Shown in pieces: positions 34,581 through 44,800 of a DNA stretch of 64,000 nucleotides. The DNA is taken from contig NC_133396.1 of assembly GCF_047511655.1 (NCBI RefSeq), positions 136,409,490-136,473,489 of the forward strand, given 5' to 3'. The DNA comes from Castor canadensis. Lineage: Eukaryota > Chordata > Mammalia > Rodentia > Castoridae. Each line of letters begins with the position of its first letter. The stretch's first letter is position 1. Position numbers and translations under genes: made by a program. The notes under the pieces were generated by a model. That model did not search any database. It was given only the letters and a program-made list of their open reading frames with translations, and was not told the origin of the DNA.

Positions 34581-34864
34581 TTACAACATTAAGAAAGAGA
34601 CAGAAAATGCTTAAAATGACTAAACTTTGTACACATATTGAAAAGGTTCTAAAAGCAATCAGATCTATAACTGTAATCTAGATTCCAACACAGACGAATC
34701 AGGTAATAATCCTTAATCTCTGTAACCATAGTAATAATTGTAGCATCTCTTGCCCGCTTGGGTTTCCTTTTGTTTTTCTTTCCTTCCTTTTTTTTCTTAC
34801 CATAGATGATTGAAATCTTGTGTGTGTCAGATTCGGAGTCTTAGAGGTAAAACATCAGATTTTT
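34581..34864. other. Unrecognised AT-rich sequence
   Basis: Short stretch between the broken L1 and the next L1 3' fragment. It contains a T/C-rich run at about 34765-34800. Confidence 0.4.
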
Positions 34865-35075
34865 ATTTTAATTTAGATTTTAAAAATTCTTTTATTATTG
34901 TGCTGAGTGTACAATGTGACATTTACAAAAGTTCTTGCAATATATCATAGTTGAATTCACCACCTCCATCATTCTCCTTTATCCCCCTCCCCCATTCCTG
35001 GAATAGTTTCAACAGGTCTCATTGTTCCATTTTCATACATGAGTACTATTGGCACCATATTCACCATCATTTTTT
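34865..35075 (-). mobile_element. L1 3' UTR end of a second subfamily, minus strand
   Basis: 'attgtgctgagtgtacaatg', 'tgacatttacaaaagttc', 'ttgaattcaccacctcc', 'attcctggaatagtttc' and 'aacaggtctcattgttcc'. The same module occurs at about 48.76 kb. It differs from the 3' UTR of the full-length L1 at 7.1 kb, so it is probably a separate L1 lineage; the class is inferred. Confidence 0.65.
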
Positions 35076-36274
35076 TTCTTGATCATAGGCTTAAAATTTC
35101 ATCTTTAGGTGCTGAGTCTTCAGTTCATGAGATTTTTTTTTCCCTTTAGCAGTTTGTACAGTTTGTAATAAGTGTTAAGTAGCATAGTACCTAGTGCAGT
35201 GTTATTTAAGTGAAATGCTAGCTTTTTTACCTAATTACAAATGTCAAAGCCTTTAGACTTCCTAAACAAGTATTTGTTCTGCAATTCTATCAACAGTATT
35301 AGATGACTTTCATTGAAATAAGCACCATGAACCTGAATCTTAGAAAAGAAGAGAAACTTTAAGTTTTCTCCATGTGAAATGATATGTCTTTTTTGAGGGA
35401 TAACATGAAAATTAATTCCTTATAACAGGATATCATAATCTCTCCTGTTTAATTTATTAGCCACAACCTCCTGTTCAAATAGCAGTCTAAGGGATGAGGG
35501 AAGCATGTTCAGATGCACTATTAACTGTTTCATCTTTCCCTGTGGTACTTAAAACTGGAGCAGGCTTAATTGGTTCCTCTAAAATTATAACTGAATATAA
35601 AAATAACTAAAATTAGCATAAATTTTAAAATATTTTCTTGATATCCTGAGATATTTCAATCTTCCTTTAACAGTATTAATAGACACAAATTAGACAAAGT
35701 TATGGTTCTTTGTATTTATAACCCATCATGCAAATGTGTTTTATAGTGTATTGCAAACTATCTTCTTCTTATATAGACTGATCTAAAAGATGGAGGTTTT
35801 TACTTTTAAAGTTCCTTTACAAGTGAATTTGGAAAGCAATGAGTGCTCTATTTCTTGGAAAGTCAGATTTGTTTTCTATAAAGACTAAGATGTTCTGCAT
35901 TAAAGAAAAGTGCTTGACATTTCTTTATATATTCCAAATACAATTGAGAAGAGGCTCTCACAACTGTGAGAGCAAGAAGACAGCTGCACTCAGGGCTTCC
36001 CAGTGCTGTTTTCTTTTTAGTGTTTACTCTCTCTTGCTCCCTAAGCAGGATCCCAACAGGAAGGAAAAGTCCCTGAAAACAGCTCAGTTACTTTTCACTG
36101 TCAAGCTCTGAACTTCTGTATAAAAGATACATTTTGTTTGTGTGCATGATTTGGAGTGTTCTTTGTTATAGACACCTGAAACTCTGCCTGATACAGCAAG
36201 CCTCTTAGAAAGTGAACCTAAATGTAAGCCTATCTGTCTAGGAGACTTTCCTCAAAGGGCAACTTAAGTTTATT
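35076..36274. other. Unrecognised AT-rich sequence
   Basis: The 90-codon open frame at 35839-36111 lacks a recognisable domain. No repeat identified. Confidence 0.45.
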
Positions 36275-36276
36275 GT

Positions 36277-36453
36277 ACTTGGTCTCAACGTAGGCTGCAC
36301 ATTAGAACTACCCAGGGAGCTTTTAAAGATATTCTGTTATCTACGTGCCATCCAAAACCAATCATTACTTCTGAGAAAGTAACCTGGCATTGGAATTTTT
36401 TTAAATCTTTCTAGGTGATACGAATAGCACAGTCAGGTTTAAGAGCCACTCCT
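36277..36453. mobile_element. MER5A-like hAT DNA transposon (MITE)
   Basis: The left end 'cttggtctcaacgtaggctg' and the right end 'caggtttaagagccactc' are imperfect inverted repeats of the MER5A type. Between them come 'cacattagaactacccaggg' and 'gcattggaatttttttaaa'. Length of about 177 bases is close to the family norm. No coding sequence. Confidence 0.8.
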
Positions 36454-39400
36454 CAAGTGTTTCATTTTCACGAAGTCAAAGTACTCTTTATCAATCTATC
36501 ATTCCCCTTTTCATTATGAGCTGAAAATTTCACTGAATTCTTTGTTGAAATTCCAAAGGCATAAAATCTATGTGACATGAACAATTCACAATATCCTGGC
36601 TGACAGATGATTTTGGTGCTTGCTTTTCAATAATTTTTGTTGTGTATTTTATGTTTCACAGTAGGTCATTTGTTCACTAGTATATGAACTAGTATTTTTG
36701 GATGAAGGTCCAATTTGTGGTCATAGGAATTAGAGTCGCAATGTATTTCAAAGAAGAGAGTGGAGAAGGATAAAGAGAAAGAGAAGGAAAAGGAGGAGGA
36801 AGAAAAATTAGTTTCTTAATCATTTTCAAACAATAGGAGCAATCAAGAGTTAGAAGTTATCTACTCAATATAGTGTTGGTAATGCAGATGTTCTTGGTAT
36901 TTTATGTTATTCACTTCATTGACTGGAAACATACATCCAATCTTCATCCCAAACCTATACGAATATTATATCAGATCAATCATTTAATTCCTCTCCAGAA
37001 CATAATTCAATATCATCTCAAAATAACCCATTCTAGTTTTTGCAATAAGACCAAGTTTAATTTTCTTAGCCTCACCTCAGAATTCTCTATTGTCAGTTTT
37101 CCATTTCTCTTCTACTTTTATTGATAACCCAAAGACAATAGCATTTCTTAGCATTCTTTCATACAGAAAAAACAGTTTATATTTAATCAATACCAACACA
37201 GCTTCACAAACCATACTGGCAATATTAAATCCCAGTTGGTAAAGGTCAAAAATATCAAAAAATTGTCCACGGGTCTCTCAACTTCATATTAAAGATACAG
37301 GCTACAATATAAGCGTGAATTCATTGCTTGTCTTGCCAGGGAGCACCTGCACTTAATGTTGAGATACTGATGATCCTGGCTCAGGCTTTTGTATAGTGTG
37401 GTATATAATAAGGCTGTTGACATCCTGGTATTCTACCTGTGAATCTCCAGATAAAAATTCAACTAATTACCTGAAGTTTAGCTCCACAGGGAACAAAATA
37501 CTAATACAGTCTATTTCTAGCAGGTAAGAAACCCAGGAATGGTCTGGAGAGAGTCCATCTTGAGTCATTTCTCCCTCGTTAGTAGAATATAGCAGTTGTA
37601 CTGTGGCAGTTTTCTTCTCAGTAGGACCACATCATCTAAGTGCTAAGAAAGTGGGTGGTTTTATTAGTAGCATGGTTAATGCACATTGTAAGTTATTCAC
37701 CTTCCATTCTATATTGAGCATAAAAATTTTATTTTTCTACCCACAGTAATGTTATACCAAATCCATTTTCTCTGAATTTGGACAAAATTGAGTGATTTTT
37801 TTTTACTTTAAACAACAATATTTAAGGCATAGACTTTATTTTAAATATGTTCTATTAATAGATATCATTTTATAGCTAAATCAGGAATGAAGTGAGGTAT
37901 GGGCAAGTGTAATTATAAGAAAGCATACAAAAGTCAAATAAGAGCGATAAATCACCCAGGGTTCTGTGGAGATTAGAATTAAACTCAGTGCCCTTCATTG
38001 AGCATCACTCTGTGGTCACCCTTTCAGCAATGCACCAACACAGGATTCACGATTCTCTGTCCACCTCATTCTTCCTGAATTGTTTCCCTTTGTTACATCA
38101 ACTGAAGAATTCAATCCATACTCCCAGTGTTCTCAGGGATTAATTCTATTCTATTTATCTAATGTCCAACAACATGTGATGATTTTGTTTTCATAAAAAT
38201 TTGGGCTTTTCATGCCAGTGAAGTTACTTAATTTTTGTGTAATCTTTAATGCTATGTCTTGCTGAGGATAATTAAAACAGCAAAAAAAAATTTTTAAATG
38301 AAAATAGATTGTGAGTTAGAAACATGGATTCTTAGGTGATGTTAAGGAATGCACTGGTAAAGCTATGTGGATCTAGACAGATCCTATCATTGTGTTGAGA
38401 GAGGATATCTTTTGTTCATAAAATGGTACAAAAATGACAACTCCTTCTTCTGCTTCTTTTATTATTTGTAGTAAATAGTTTTAATTAGTCACACAGAACA
38501 TGGATAGGTTTTGAAATCCTTCTGAACCAAGAATGTATGGAAACTCAAACATCAATTTCTTCAATACATAAAATGAGTTTACACTTTTTAACCATCCTTG
38601 AACTGACAGAACTTTTGTTTCAAGTCCAGTGATCCAATCTTCTGGAAAATATCAGCCAAACCATGGACTTTGTTTCTTAAGTGAAAATGACTCAACTAAT
38701 TTTTAAAATGTCAATGTTAGAATTTTCCCCACACTTTAAACATAATAAAGATGACTACAACTATTAAATTTGAATATATTATTTGCATACAGAATTTTAA
38801 ATGAAAAAATACAAGAGAAGTATTTTGTACTTAATATATATTTGGAAGCAATCATTTGTAGGTATCTCAGTTTCTAGGTCCTTGTGTTGGACTGTTAAGT
38901 CCAAAATGTTTGCACAGAAACAAACTTAGAGATGAATATGGTGTCTTATTCTGTAGCAAAAGACAGATTTCTTTCTGTTACTAAAGATTACGTGAGTGAT
39001 TCCTTCTGAGGTGAAATTTGGGCACGTTTTCTAAATGCAGGAAATGACTGTTGGTTTCTAAATCTTGGCATCTCTCAGCTGTGATCATACTATTCACCTG
39101 AACCCACCACCACACCTCCCTCTTGAGAGAAGTCCAACAAAATGTGAAATTCAGCCTGCCTGCTGTGCTGTGATTAATACACCTCTTTGTCTCTGACAGG
39201 AGATATTTGCACATTTTGCCAACTCAACAGAACTATGGCAGGCCAACATGTTAGCTTAGAAGTAAGGCAATATCTCATACCCTTCATAGATTTTTACATC
39301 CCGCTTTTAAATTATAATATATAGGATTTTGCCCTTTTCCTCTGCTGATGGTTCAGGGTCTTGTGTACACACATACATAAATAACCTTCATACATAAGCA

Positions 39401-39699
39401 ATAACCAATATAATGGCAAAGCACATTATAATTTAAAAGAAAAACTGGTAAAAGTAAATCTGTTGTTTAAATTTATTGCTAAATGTATTATATACCTGGG
39501 GTATATAAAATATTCATGTACAACTTAAGGTAAATAATGAAGATATATCTCATGCAATCACAAATTAGTTGAGAAAATAAATGATAATTTTAGAAATCCC
39601 TTTATCTGACTACAAAAGCATTCTGTGATCCTTTCAATAACTATTCCAATGAGTATAATCATAAATCAATTGCTTTTACTTATCTAGTTATCTTCAGTG
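36454..39699. other. Unrecognised AT-rich sequence
   Basis: No gene. 36755-36808 is GA-rich. The open frame at 38981-39214 (minus) and the GC-richer 38980-39200 stretch carry no recognisable domain. Confidence 0.45.
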
Positions 39700-39900
39700 T
39701 CTGCGTCTTTCAGAGTTTAGGTCTGGAATGCCTCCCCGATTCTAATGCATTGAAAGAAAGCTTGGGACCCAGCTGCTGGTGCTATCAAGAGGTGATTGGA
39801 TCAAAAAGGTGCCATACCTCATGGTAGGAATAGTTGTCAATTAGAATGTAGGGTCCAAGAGAGGAAGTAGGTCACTGGGGATATATCTTATCTCAAGTAT

Positions 39901-39921
39901 CTCTCTCTCTCTCTCTCTCTT
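39901..39921. repeat. (CT)n run within the LTR
   Basis: Pure CT dinucleotides; part of the CT-rich region normal to this LTR family, here expanded. Confidence 0.9.
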
Positions 39922-40011
39922 TCCCCCTCCCTCTCTTCTCCATCCTCCTCCCTCCTTCTGTCTCTTCCTTTCTTCCAGAAGTAGATCATTGAGGATATAT
40001 CTTAACTCTCT

Positions 40012-40072
40012 GTCTTTCTCTTTCTTTCTTTCTCTCTCTTTCTTTCTCTCTCTCTCTCTTTCCCCCTCTCTC
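40012..40072. repeat. Second (CT)n/(CTTT)n run within the LTR
   Basis: CT/CTTT repeats. The two CT runs are separated by 'agaagtagatcattgagg' and a partial copy of the motif that precedes the first run ('gatatatctta'), which suggests a local tandem duplication of about 110 bases. Confidence 0.85.
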
Positions 40073-40285
40073 ATCTTTATCACTTTTCTGGCTGATATAA
40101 GATGAGCAACTTTATTCTACCACATTCTCCTTCCATGACATACTGCCTCACCACAGGTCTAAAAATATGGAGCCAAGTGACCATGGACTGAAATCTCTGA
40201 AGCCATGAGCAAAAATAAATATTTTCTTCCTTAAGTAGATTTTCTCAGGTATTTGGTCATGGTGACAAGAAAGCTGACTCATATA

Positions 40286-40720
40286 GCAACTTTAAGCAAT
40301 ATATTATGCATAGCAATATATTACACATAGCAAATGTTTTAAAGATTCCTATGAATTACTATTTTTATTTATTCCTTGATGACTTGCTAATTTCAATTGA
40401 TAATATATTTATAATGCATACCAAAGGAGTTTATTAAATTCTCTGCTTAGAGTGTTGCTTTGTGTGTTTTTTTTACAAAGTCTTACACTTTAAAATTCTG
40501 TAAGAAATAATCTTTCGCATATTTCCTGTTGCATATGTGAAAAGTTCTCTACATTTAACATCTAGGAGTAGACATCCAGCATGGTAAATCTGGGTAACAC
40601 ATCTGATAGATTAAGACATTCCACTGGATTTCTCTTAAAAATTTCTTGGCTACTCTTGGCCCTTCTAAATAATATGTACATTCTAAGATCTGCCCGTCAT
40701 TTACAATACATATATGTGTA
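40286..40720. other. Unrecognised AT-rich sequence
   Basis: No gene or repeat recognised between the LTR copies. Confidence 0.4.
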
Positions 40721-40721
40721 C

Positions 40722-40962
40722 ACACTGTACTAGTCATCACTGTGACAAAATAACTGGTGTACACCTCAAAAGGAGGAAAGAATTTATTTTAGCTCACAGT
40801 TTCAGAGTTATGGTTCACTTGGCTCTATAGCTGCAGGGCTGTGGTTAGGCACAGAAAACCATTAAGCGCCACTGATAGCATCCCAACATTTTTCTACCTG
40901 GCTTCTCCAATCTTGTATAAACTTCTTCCCAAAGTCAGTCACAAGACCCTACATCTGTGTCA
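40722..40962 (-). mobile_element. MaLR-type LTR fragment, minus strand
   Basis: 'actagtcatcactgtgac', 'aaaataactggtgtacac', 'agctcacagtttcagag' and 'tggttcacttggctc' are the reverse complement of the LTR 3' part. It is truncated and followed by a second copy of the same part. Confidence 0.65.
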
Positions 40963-40965
40963 ATT

Positions 40966-41402
40966 TTCTGTGTTAAATAGCTTGGCATTACCATGACAAA
41001 ATACCTGATATAAACAACTTAAAAGGAAAAGTGATTCTTTTTCCCTGAGTCTCAGTTTTCAGTCCACCATCACTTGGCTCCATTTTTAGTCTGAGGTGAG
41101 GCAGAACATCATGGCAGAGGGTGTGTGATAGAACAAGGTGGTCTCATGACAAATAGGAAACAGAGATAAGAAGCAGAACAGTCAAGGACAAGATATACCT
41201 TTCAAAGGCACACCTACAGTGACCTACTTCCTCCAACAAGGCTAGACCTCCTAATAACCCATTCAGATAGGAACTCATCAATGGATTAATCAGATAATTA
41301 TGCAAATTTATGATACAATCACCTCTTAATTGAACATGTTGGGGACCAAATCATCAATACATGAGACTTTGTGGAGACACTTTATATTTAAGTCATAACA
41401 TA
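40966..41402 (-). mobile_element. MaLR-type LTR, nearly complete, minus strand
   Basis: 'ttaaatagcttggcatta', 'ccatgacaaaatacctg', 'gaggcagaacatcatggc', 'gtgacctacttcctcc', 'tcatcaatggattaatc', 'ttggggaccaaatcatc' and 'aagtcataacata'. Full LTR order in reverse complement with a few internal losses. Confidence 0.75.
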
Positions 41403-41424
41403 TACACATGCTATCACAGTCACA

Positions 41425-41514
41425 AATGTTAAACTGAAAACATTTAAAAATAATACTTTGGAGATACAGATGTCTTTCAACACTATATATTCTCACCAGT
41501 GTATAGTATATGAT
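41425..41514 (-). mobile_element. Ancient L1 flank (left of the young L1)
   Basis: 'tattctcaccagtgtatag' and 'tatatgatagggttt' resemble the ORF2 C-terminal 'cattcccaccaacagtgta' and 'agagggttcc'. This would be the left part of the ancient L1 that continues at 42961. Diverged. Confidence 0.4.
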
Positions 41515-41534
41515 AGGGTTTATTTAATTAATTT

Positions 41535-42956
41535 ATTTATTTATTAGCATTAACATTTTGTCAGATTTTTAAATTATTTTTCATTTATTCATATGTGCAT
41601 ACATTGTTTGAGTCATTTCTCCCACCAGGCCTCCCACCTCCTCCCCTCTCACTTCCAGGCAGAACCTGTTCAGCGCTTTTCTCCAGTTCTGTTGAAGTGT
41701 AGAAATGAGCAATAATAAGAAAGACAGCATTTTTGCTAATTAAGATAAGGACAGCTATACAGAGAGATTCCTAGCATTACTTTCATGTACAAATGTGTTA
41801 CAACCCAGGATGATTCATCTCTCGCTATTCTTTACACTGGTTCCTGATCCCCTTCTCATGTTGACCTCTGTCACTTTAAGGTTTCTGTATTAGTTCCTCT
41901 GGAGTGGGGACATAAAATGCTTTCATGTTTTGAGGTAGAAAACCCAAAACATATCTACCTATCCCCATACCTCCCATATGTGTTCTTTCCTTGTCATGTG
42001 ACTCAAGTCCAACAATAGTGCTTTATTTGCACTAGATCTAAAGACTGCATATGAGAGAGAACATATGATTTTTGGTCTTCTGAGTCTGGCTAACCTCCCT
42101 CAGAATGATTTTCTCCAGTTTCATCCATTTGCTTGCAAATGATAAAATTTCACTCTTCATGGCTGAGTAAAATTTCATTGTATATAGATACCACATTTTC
42201 TTGATGCATTCATCAGTAGTGGGGCATTTTGGTTGTTTCCATACTTAGCTGTTGTGAATAGCAGTGCAATAAACATGGCTGTGCAGGTGCCTTTGGGAGT
42301 AACCTGTGTCACATTCCTTTGGGTATATCCCCAAGAGTGGGATTACTGGATCATATGGCAGGTCTATGTTTAGATTTTTAAGAAGTCTCCAAATTTTTTT
42401 CCAGAGTGGTTGCACCAGTTTGCATTCCCACCAGCGGTGTATGAGGGTTCCTTTTCTCCCCACATCCTCGCCAACACCTGTTGTTGGTGGTGTTTTTGAT
42501 GATGGCTATTCGAACAGGGGTGAGGTGAAATCTTAGTGTGGTTTTGATTTGCACTTCCTTTAGGCTAGGGATGGTGAACATTTTTTCATGTTTTTTGGCC
42601 ATTTGAATTTCTTCTTTTGAGGAAGTTCTATTTAGTTTAGTTTCCCATTTCTTAATTGATTCATTGGTTTTGGGAGAGTTTCATTTTTTTGAGATCCCTG
42701 TATATTCTGGTTATCAGTCCTTTGTCTGATATATAGCTAGCAAATATTTTCTCCCACTCTGCAAGTGGTCACTTCAGTTTAGAGACCATTTCTTTTGTTG
42801 TGTAGAAGTTTTTTAATTTTATGAAGTTCCATTTTTCCATTCTTTCTCTTAGTTGCTGAGCTGCTGGGGTTCTACTAAGAAGTCCTTGCCTGTACCTATT
42901 AGCTCCAGAGTGTTTCCTGCTCCTTCCTGTGGTAACGTCAGAGTTTCAGGTCTAAG
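41535..42956 (-). mobile_element. 5'-truncated L1 of the young subfamily, minus strand
   Basis: Same 3' end as the L1 at 7.1 kb ('attcatatgtgcatacattg', pyrimidine tract 41617-41650), then the 3' UTR and the ORF2 C-terminal region ('cctccctcagaatgattttc', 'gggcattttggttgtttcc', 'cattcccaccagcggtgta', 'cctcgccaacacctgttg'). It ends at about 42956. Target-site duplication: 'agggtttatttaa' at 41515-41527 and 'agggtttattttaa' at 42957-42970. About 45 A/T-rich bases lie between the left duplication and the L1 3' end. The open frames here (IQEC-type pieces such as PYDPVIPLLGIYP) are fragments of ORF2. Confidence 0.9.
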
Positions 42957-42960
42957 AGGG

Positions 42961-43680
42961 TTTATTTTAAATTTCTCTAACTTTTCTTCTTAAAAGCTAT
43001 AAGTATCTTGTGATAAATTAGTTTCTTTATCTTACATACATTGATGCTTTGCTAAAATATGTTTTTAGGTTTTAATTTTCTAACAGTTTTTTCTAGCACA
43101 GTATTGACTTTTTTCTGTTTTGATACGTTGATTTGATACTGCTAATCTTAGTGACGTTCTTAACTGCAATGACTTATCCATACATAGTTTCTTTGTCTTT
43201 CCTCCCAATCTTTATCATGTTCATTTGCTTAACTTCATTGGTGAGACATTTCAAGACAAGTGTGAACTGTATTTATGATACTGAGCATGATTGTCTTATC
43301 CCTTATACCAGAGGATTTGTGCTTTTGAATATTTCCATGACTCCTGATGTTTTCAGCATCCTGATTTTTAAATTTTGACTAGTTACTAGTCTGATGGTAC
43401 TAGTTATTGGTTTGATAAAAACAATTTTTACCCTGAGTACATTTAAATTTTACCTTTTTTCTTCTATTTAAATAATCATATATTTAATATCCTTTTTTTC
43501 TTTAACCTCTAATTGTTGCCAGTTTAATTGATTTTCTAATGTTTAAACCAACCTTGGATTCATGGAGTAATTCCTCATCTTAGATATGTTATGTTGGTTA
43601 TTCTTTGCTGGACTTATTTTCTAAAATTTATTATATTAGATAGTTATAGTTTTGTCACATACTAACAGATCATTTTATCA
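42961..43680 (-). mobile_element. Ancient L1 ORF2 fragment, minus strand
   Basis: 'ctaatgtttaaaccaacc', 'ttggattcatggagtaattc' and 'gctggacttattttc' correspond to the RT-region 'aatgttgaaccaaccttgc'/'ctgggataaa'. Very diverged; interrupted by the young L1 at 41535-42956. Confidence 0.55.
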
Positions 43681-44486
43681 TACATTTTTAAATTTACTTT
43701 CTGAAATATATTGGTCAGGCCTGCTAGGAGGTTAGAAGACAGTAGTTGCACCTGATGTCCACAGTTTCTTCTTTTTATCAGTTTGTTATTTAGAGGAAAT
43801 AAATGTTCATCCTGAAAAATGTTATATACCATCCACTCTTGTAGCTAGCAATGCTCATTTGACTATTTTCTAGTCGATTAGACCAAGCAAACACCTAGTA
43901 TGGGAGTTCAAAGACAGCTGCTGACACAAAGTTTCCTTGATACAAGGGGGCTTTCCTTTGTCAATCCTGCCCTCCAGGAGAGAGATGATCTGGATGGACT
44001 TCTGCTGTGGATCATGAGTTTGCCTTGATGACCAAAACCATGCACACCAGGACAGAAACACTGATGACATCTGTGTCCTGTCATGAGCAAAACGCATGCC
44101 ACCTGCCTTCTAATGTCTAGCTTCAGATTGCTTGTATGCATAAGATTGGCACTGGGACATTTGAAAACTCTACTCAGGTAAGAAATAGTACCAGCCTACA
44201 ACATTTCTATGAATGTAAGCTGTAAGCAGTACCAAATTCTGTGTGATCACAGAATGCAGAATAATATTTTCCTGTGGATGAACCAGAAGAATTTAAACTG
44301 CAAAGGCAGAGAAGCATCAAAATATTTAAGCTCATAGACAAAAGCCAGTTTGCTTTTCTTTTCTTTTTCTTCATGTATTTCTGATTACATGAACAAGGAA
44401 AGGTATTCACTGCAATAGTAACACTTGCTACTCTTCAAAAATCGACAGAAAATGCAGAACCAGAACATTCTACTTAAAAATAAGAA
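43681..44486. other. Unrecognised sequence
   Basis: 43.86-44.15 kb is GC-richer with overlapping open frames on the minus strand, none with a recognisable domain. Confidence 0.4.
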
Positions 44487-44800
44487 CACTTGACAGGTGC
44501 TGGTAGTTGATGTCTATGATCAGAAGATCACAATTCAAGGCCAGCCCAAGAAAGAAAGTTTGGGAGACCCCCATCTCAATCAATAGTTGAATATGGAGAT
44601 GTGTGCCTGCCATCCAGCGATGGTGTAAAGCCTAAAACAAGAGGATTCTGGTCCAGACTGGCCTGGGCAAAAAGCAAGACCATATCTCAAAAATAGCCAG
44701 AGCAAAATGGACTACATTTGTAGCTCCAGGTTGTAGAGTGCCTACCTATACTCACAAAGCCCTGAGTTTAAATCCCAGTTCCCTCCCCAAAAAAAAAAAC
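44487..44800 (+). mobile_element. Composite SINE: two B1-like monomers + tRNA/ID-like tail (trimer), diverged
   Basis: First B1-like unit 'gacaggtgctggtagttg' ... 'gagacccccatctcaatc', second B1-like unit 'ggagatgtgtgcctgcc' ... 'aagaccatatctcaaaaa', tRNA-like tail 'gttgtagagtgcctacc' ... 'ctgagtttaaatcccag', poly(A) at 44789-44799. Same three-part plan as the element at 24.8 kb but more diverged. No clear target-site duplication. Confidence 0.8.

Larger units (their letters stand above)
39715..40285 (+). mobile_element. MaLR-type LTR, plus strand, with expanded CT tracts
   Basis: 'gaggtgattggatcaaaaag', 'ggaagtaggtcactgggg', CT tracts, 'catactgcctcaccacagg', 'gaccatggactgaaatctc', 'gccatgagcaaaaataaat' (polyadenylation signal AATAAA at 40214-40219) and 'gacaagaaagctgactcat' follow the plus-strand MaLR LTR order. 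The 5' quarter is poorly conserved. No internal ERV sequence next to it, so it is a solo LTR. Confidence 0.75.

Noticed and set aside
39841..40083. Arg/Glu/Lys-rich minus-strand frame
   Set aside because: Translation of the CT/GA simple repeats in a MaLR LTR.
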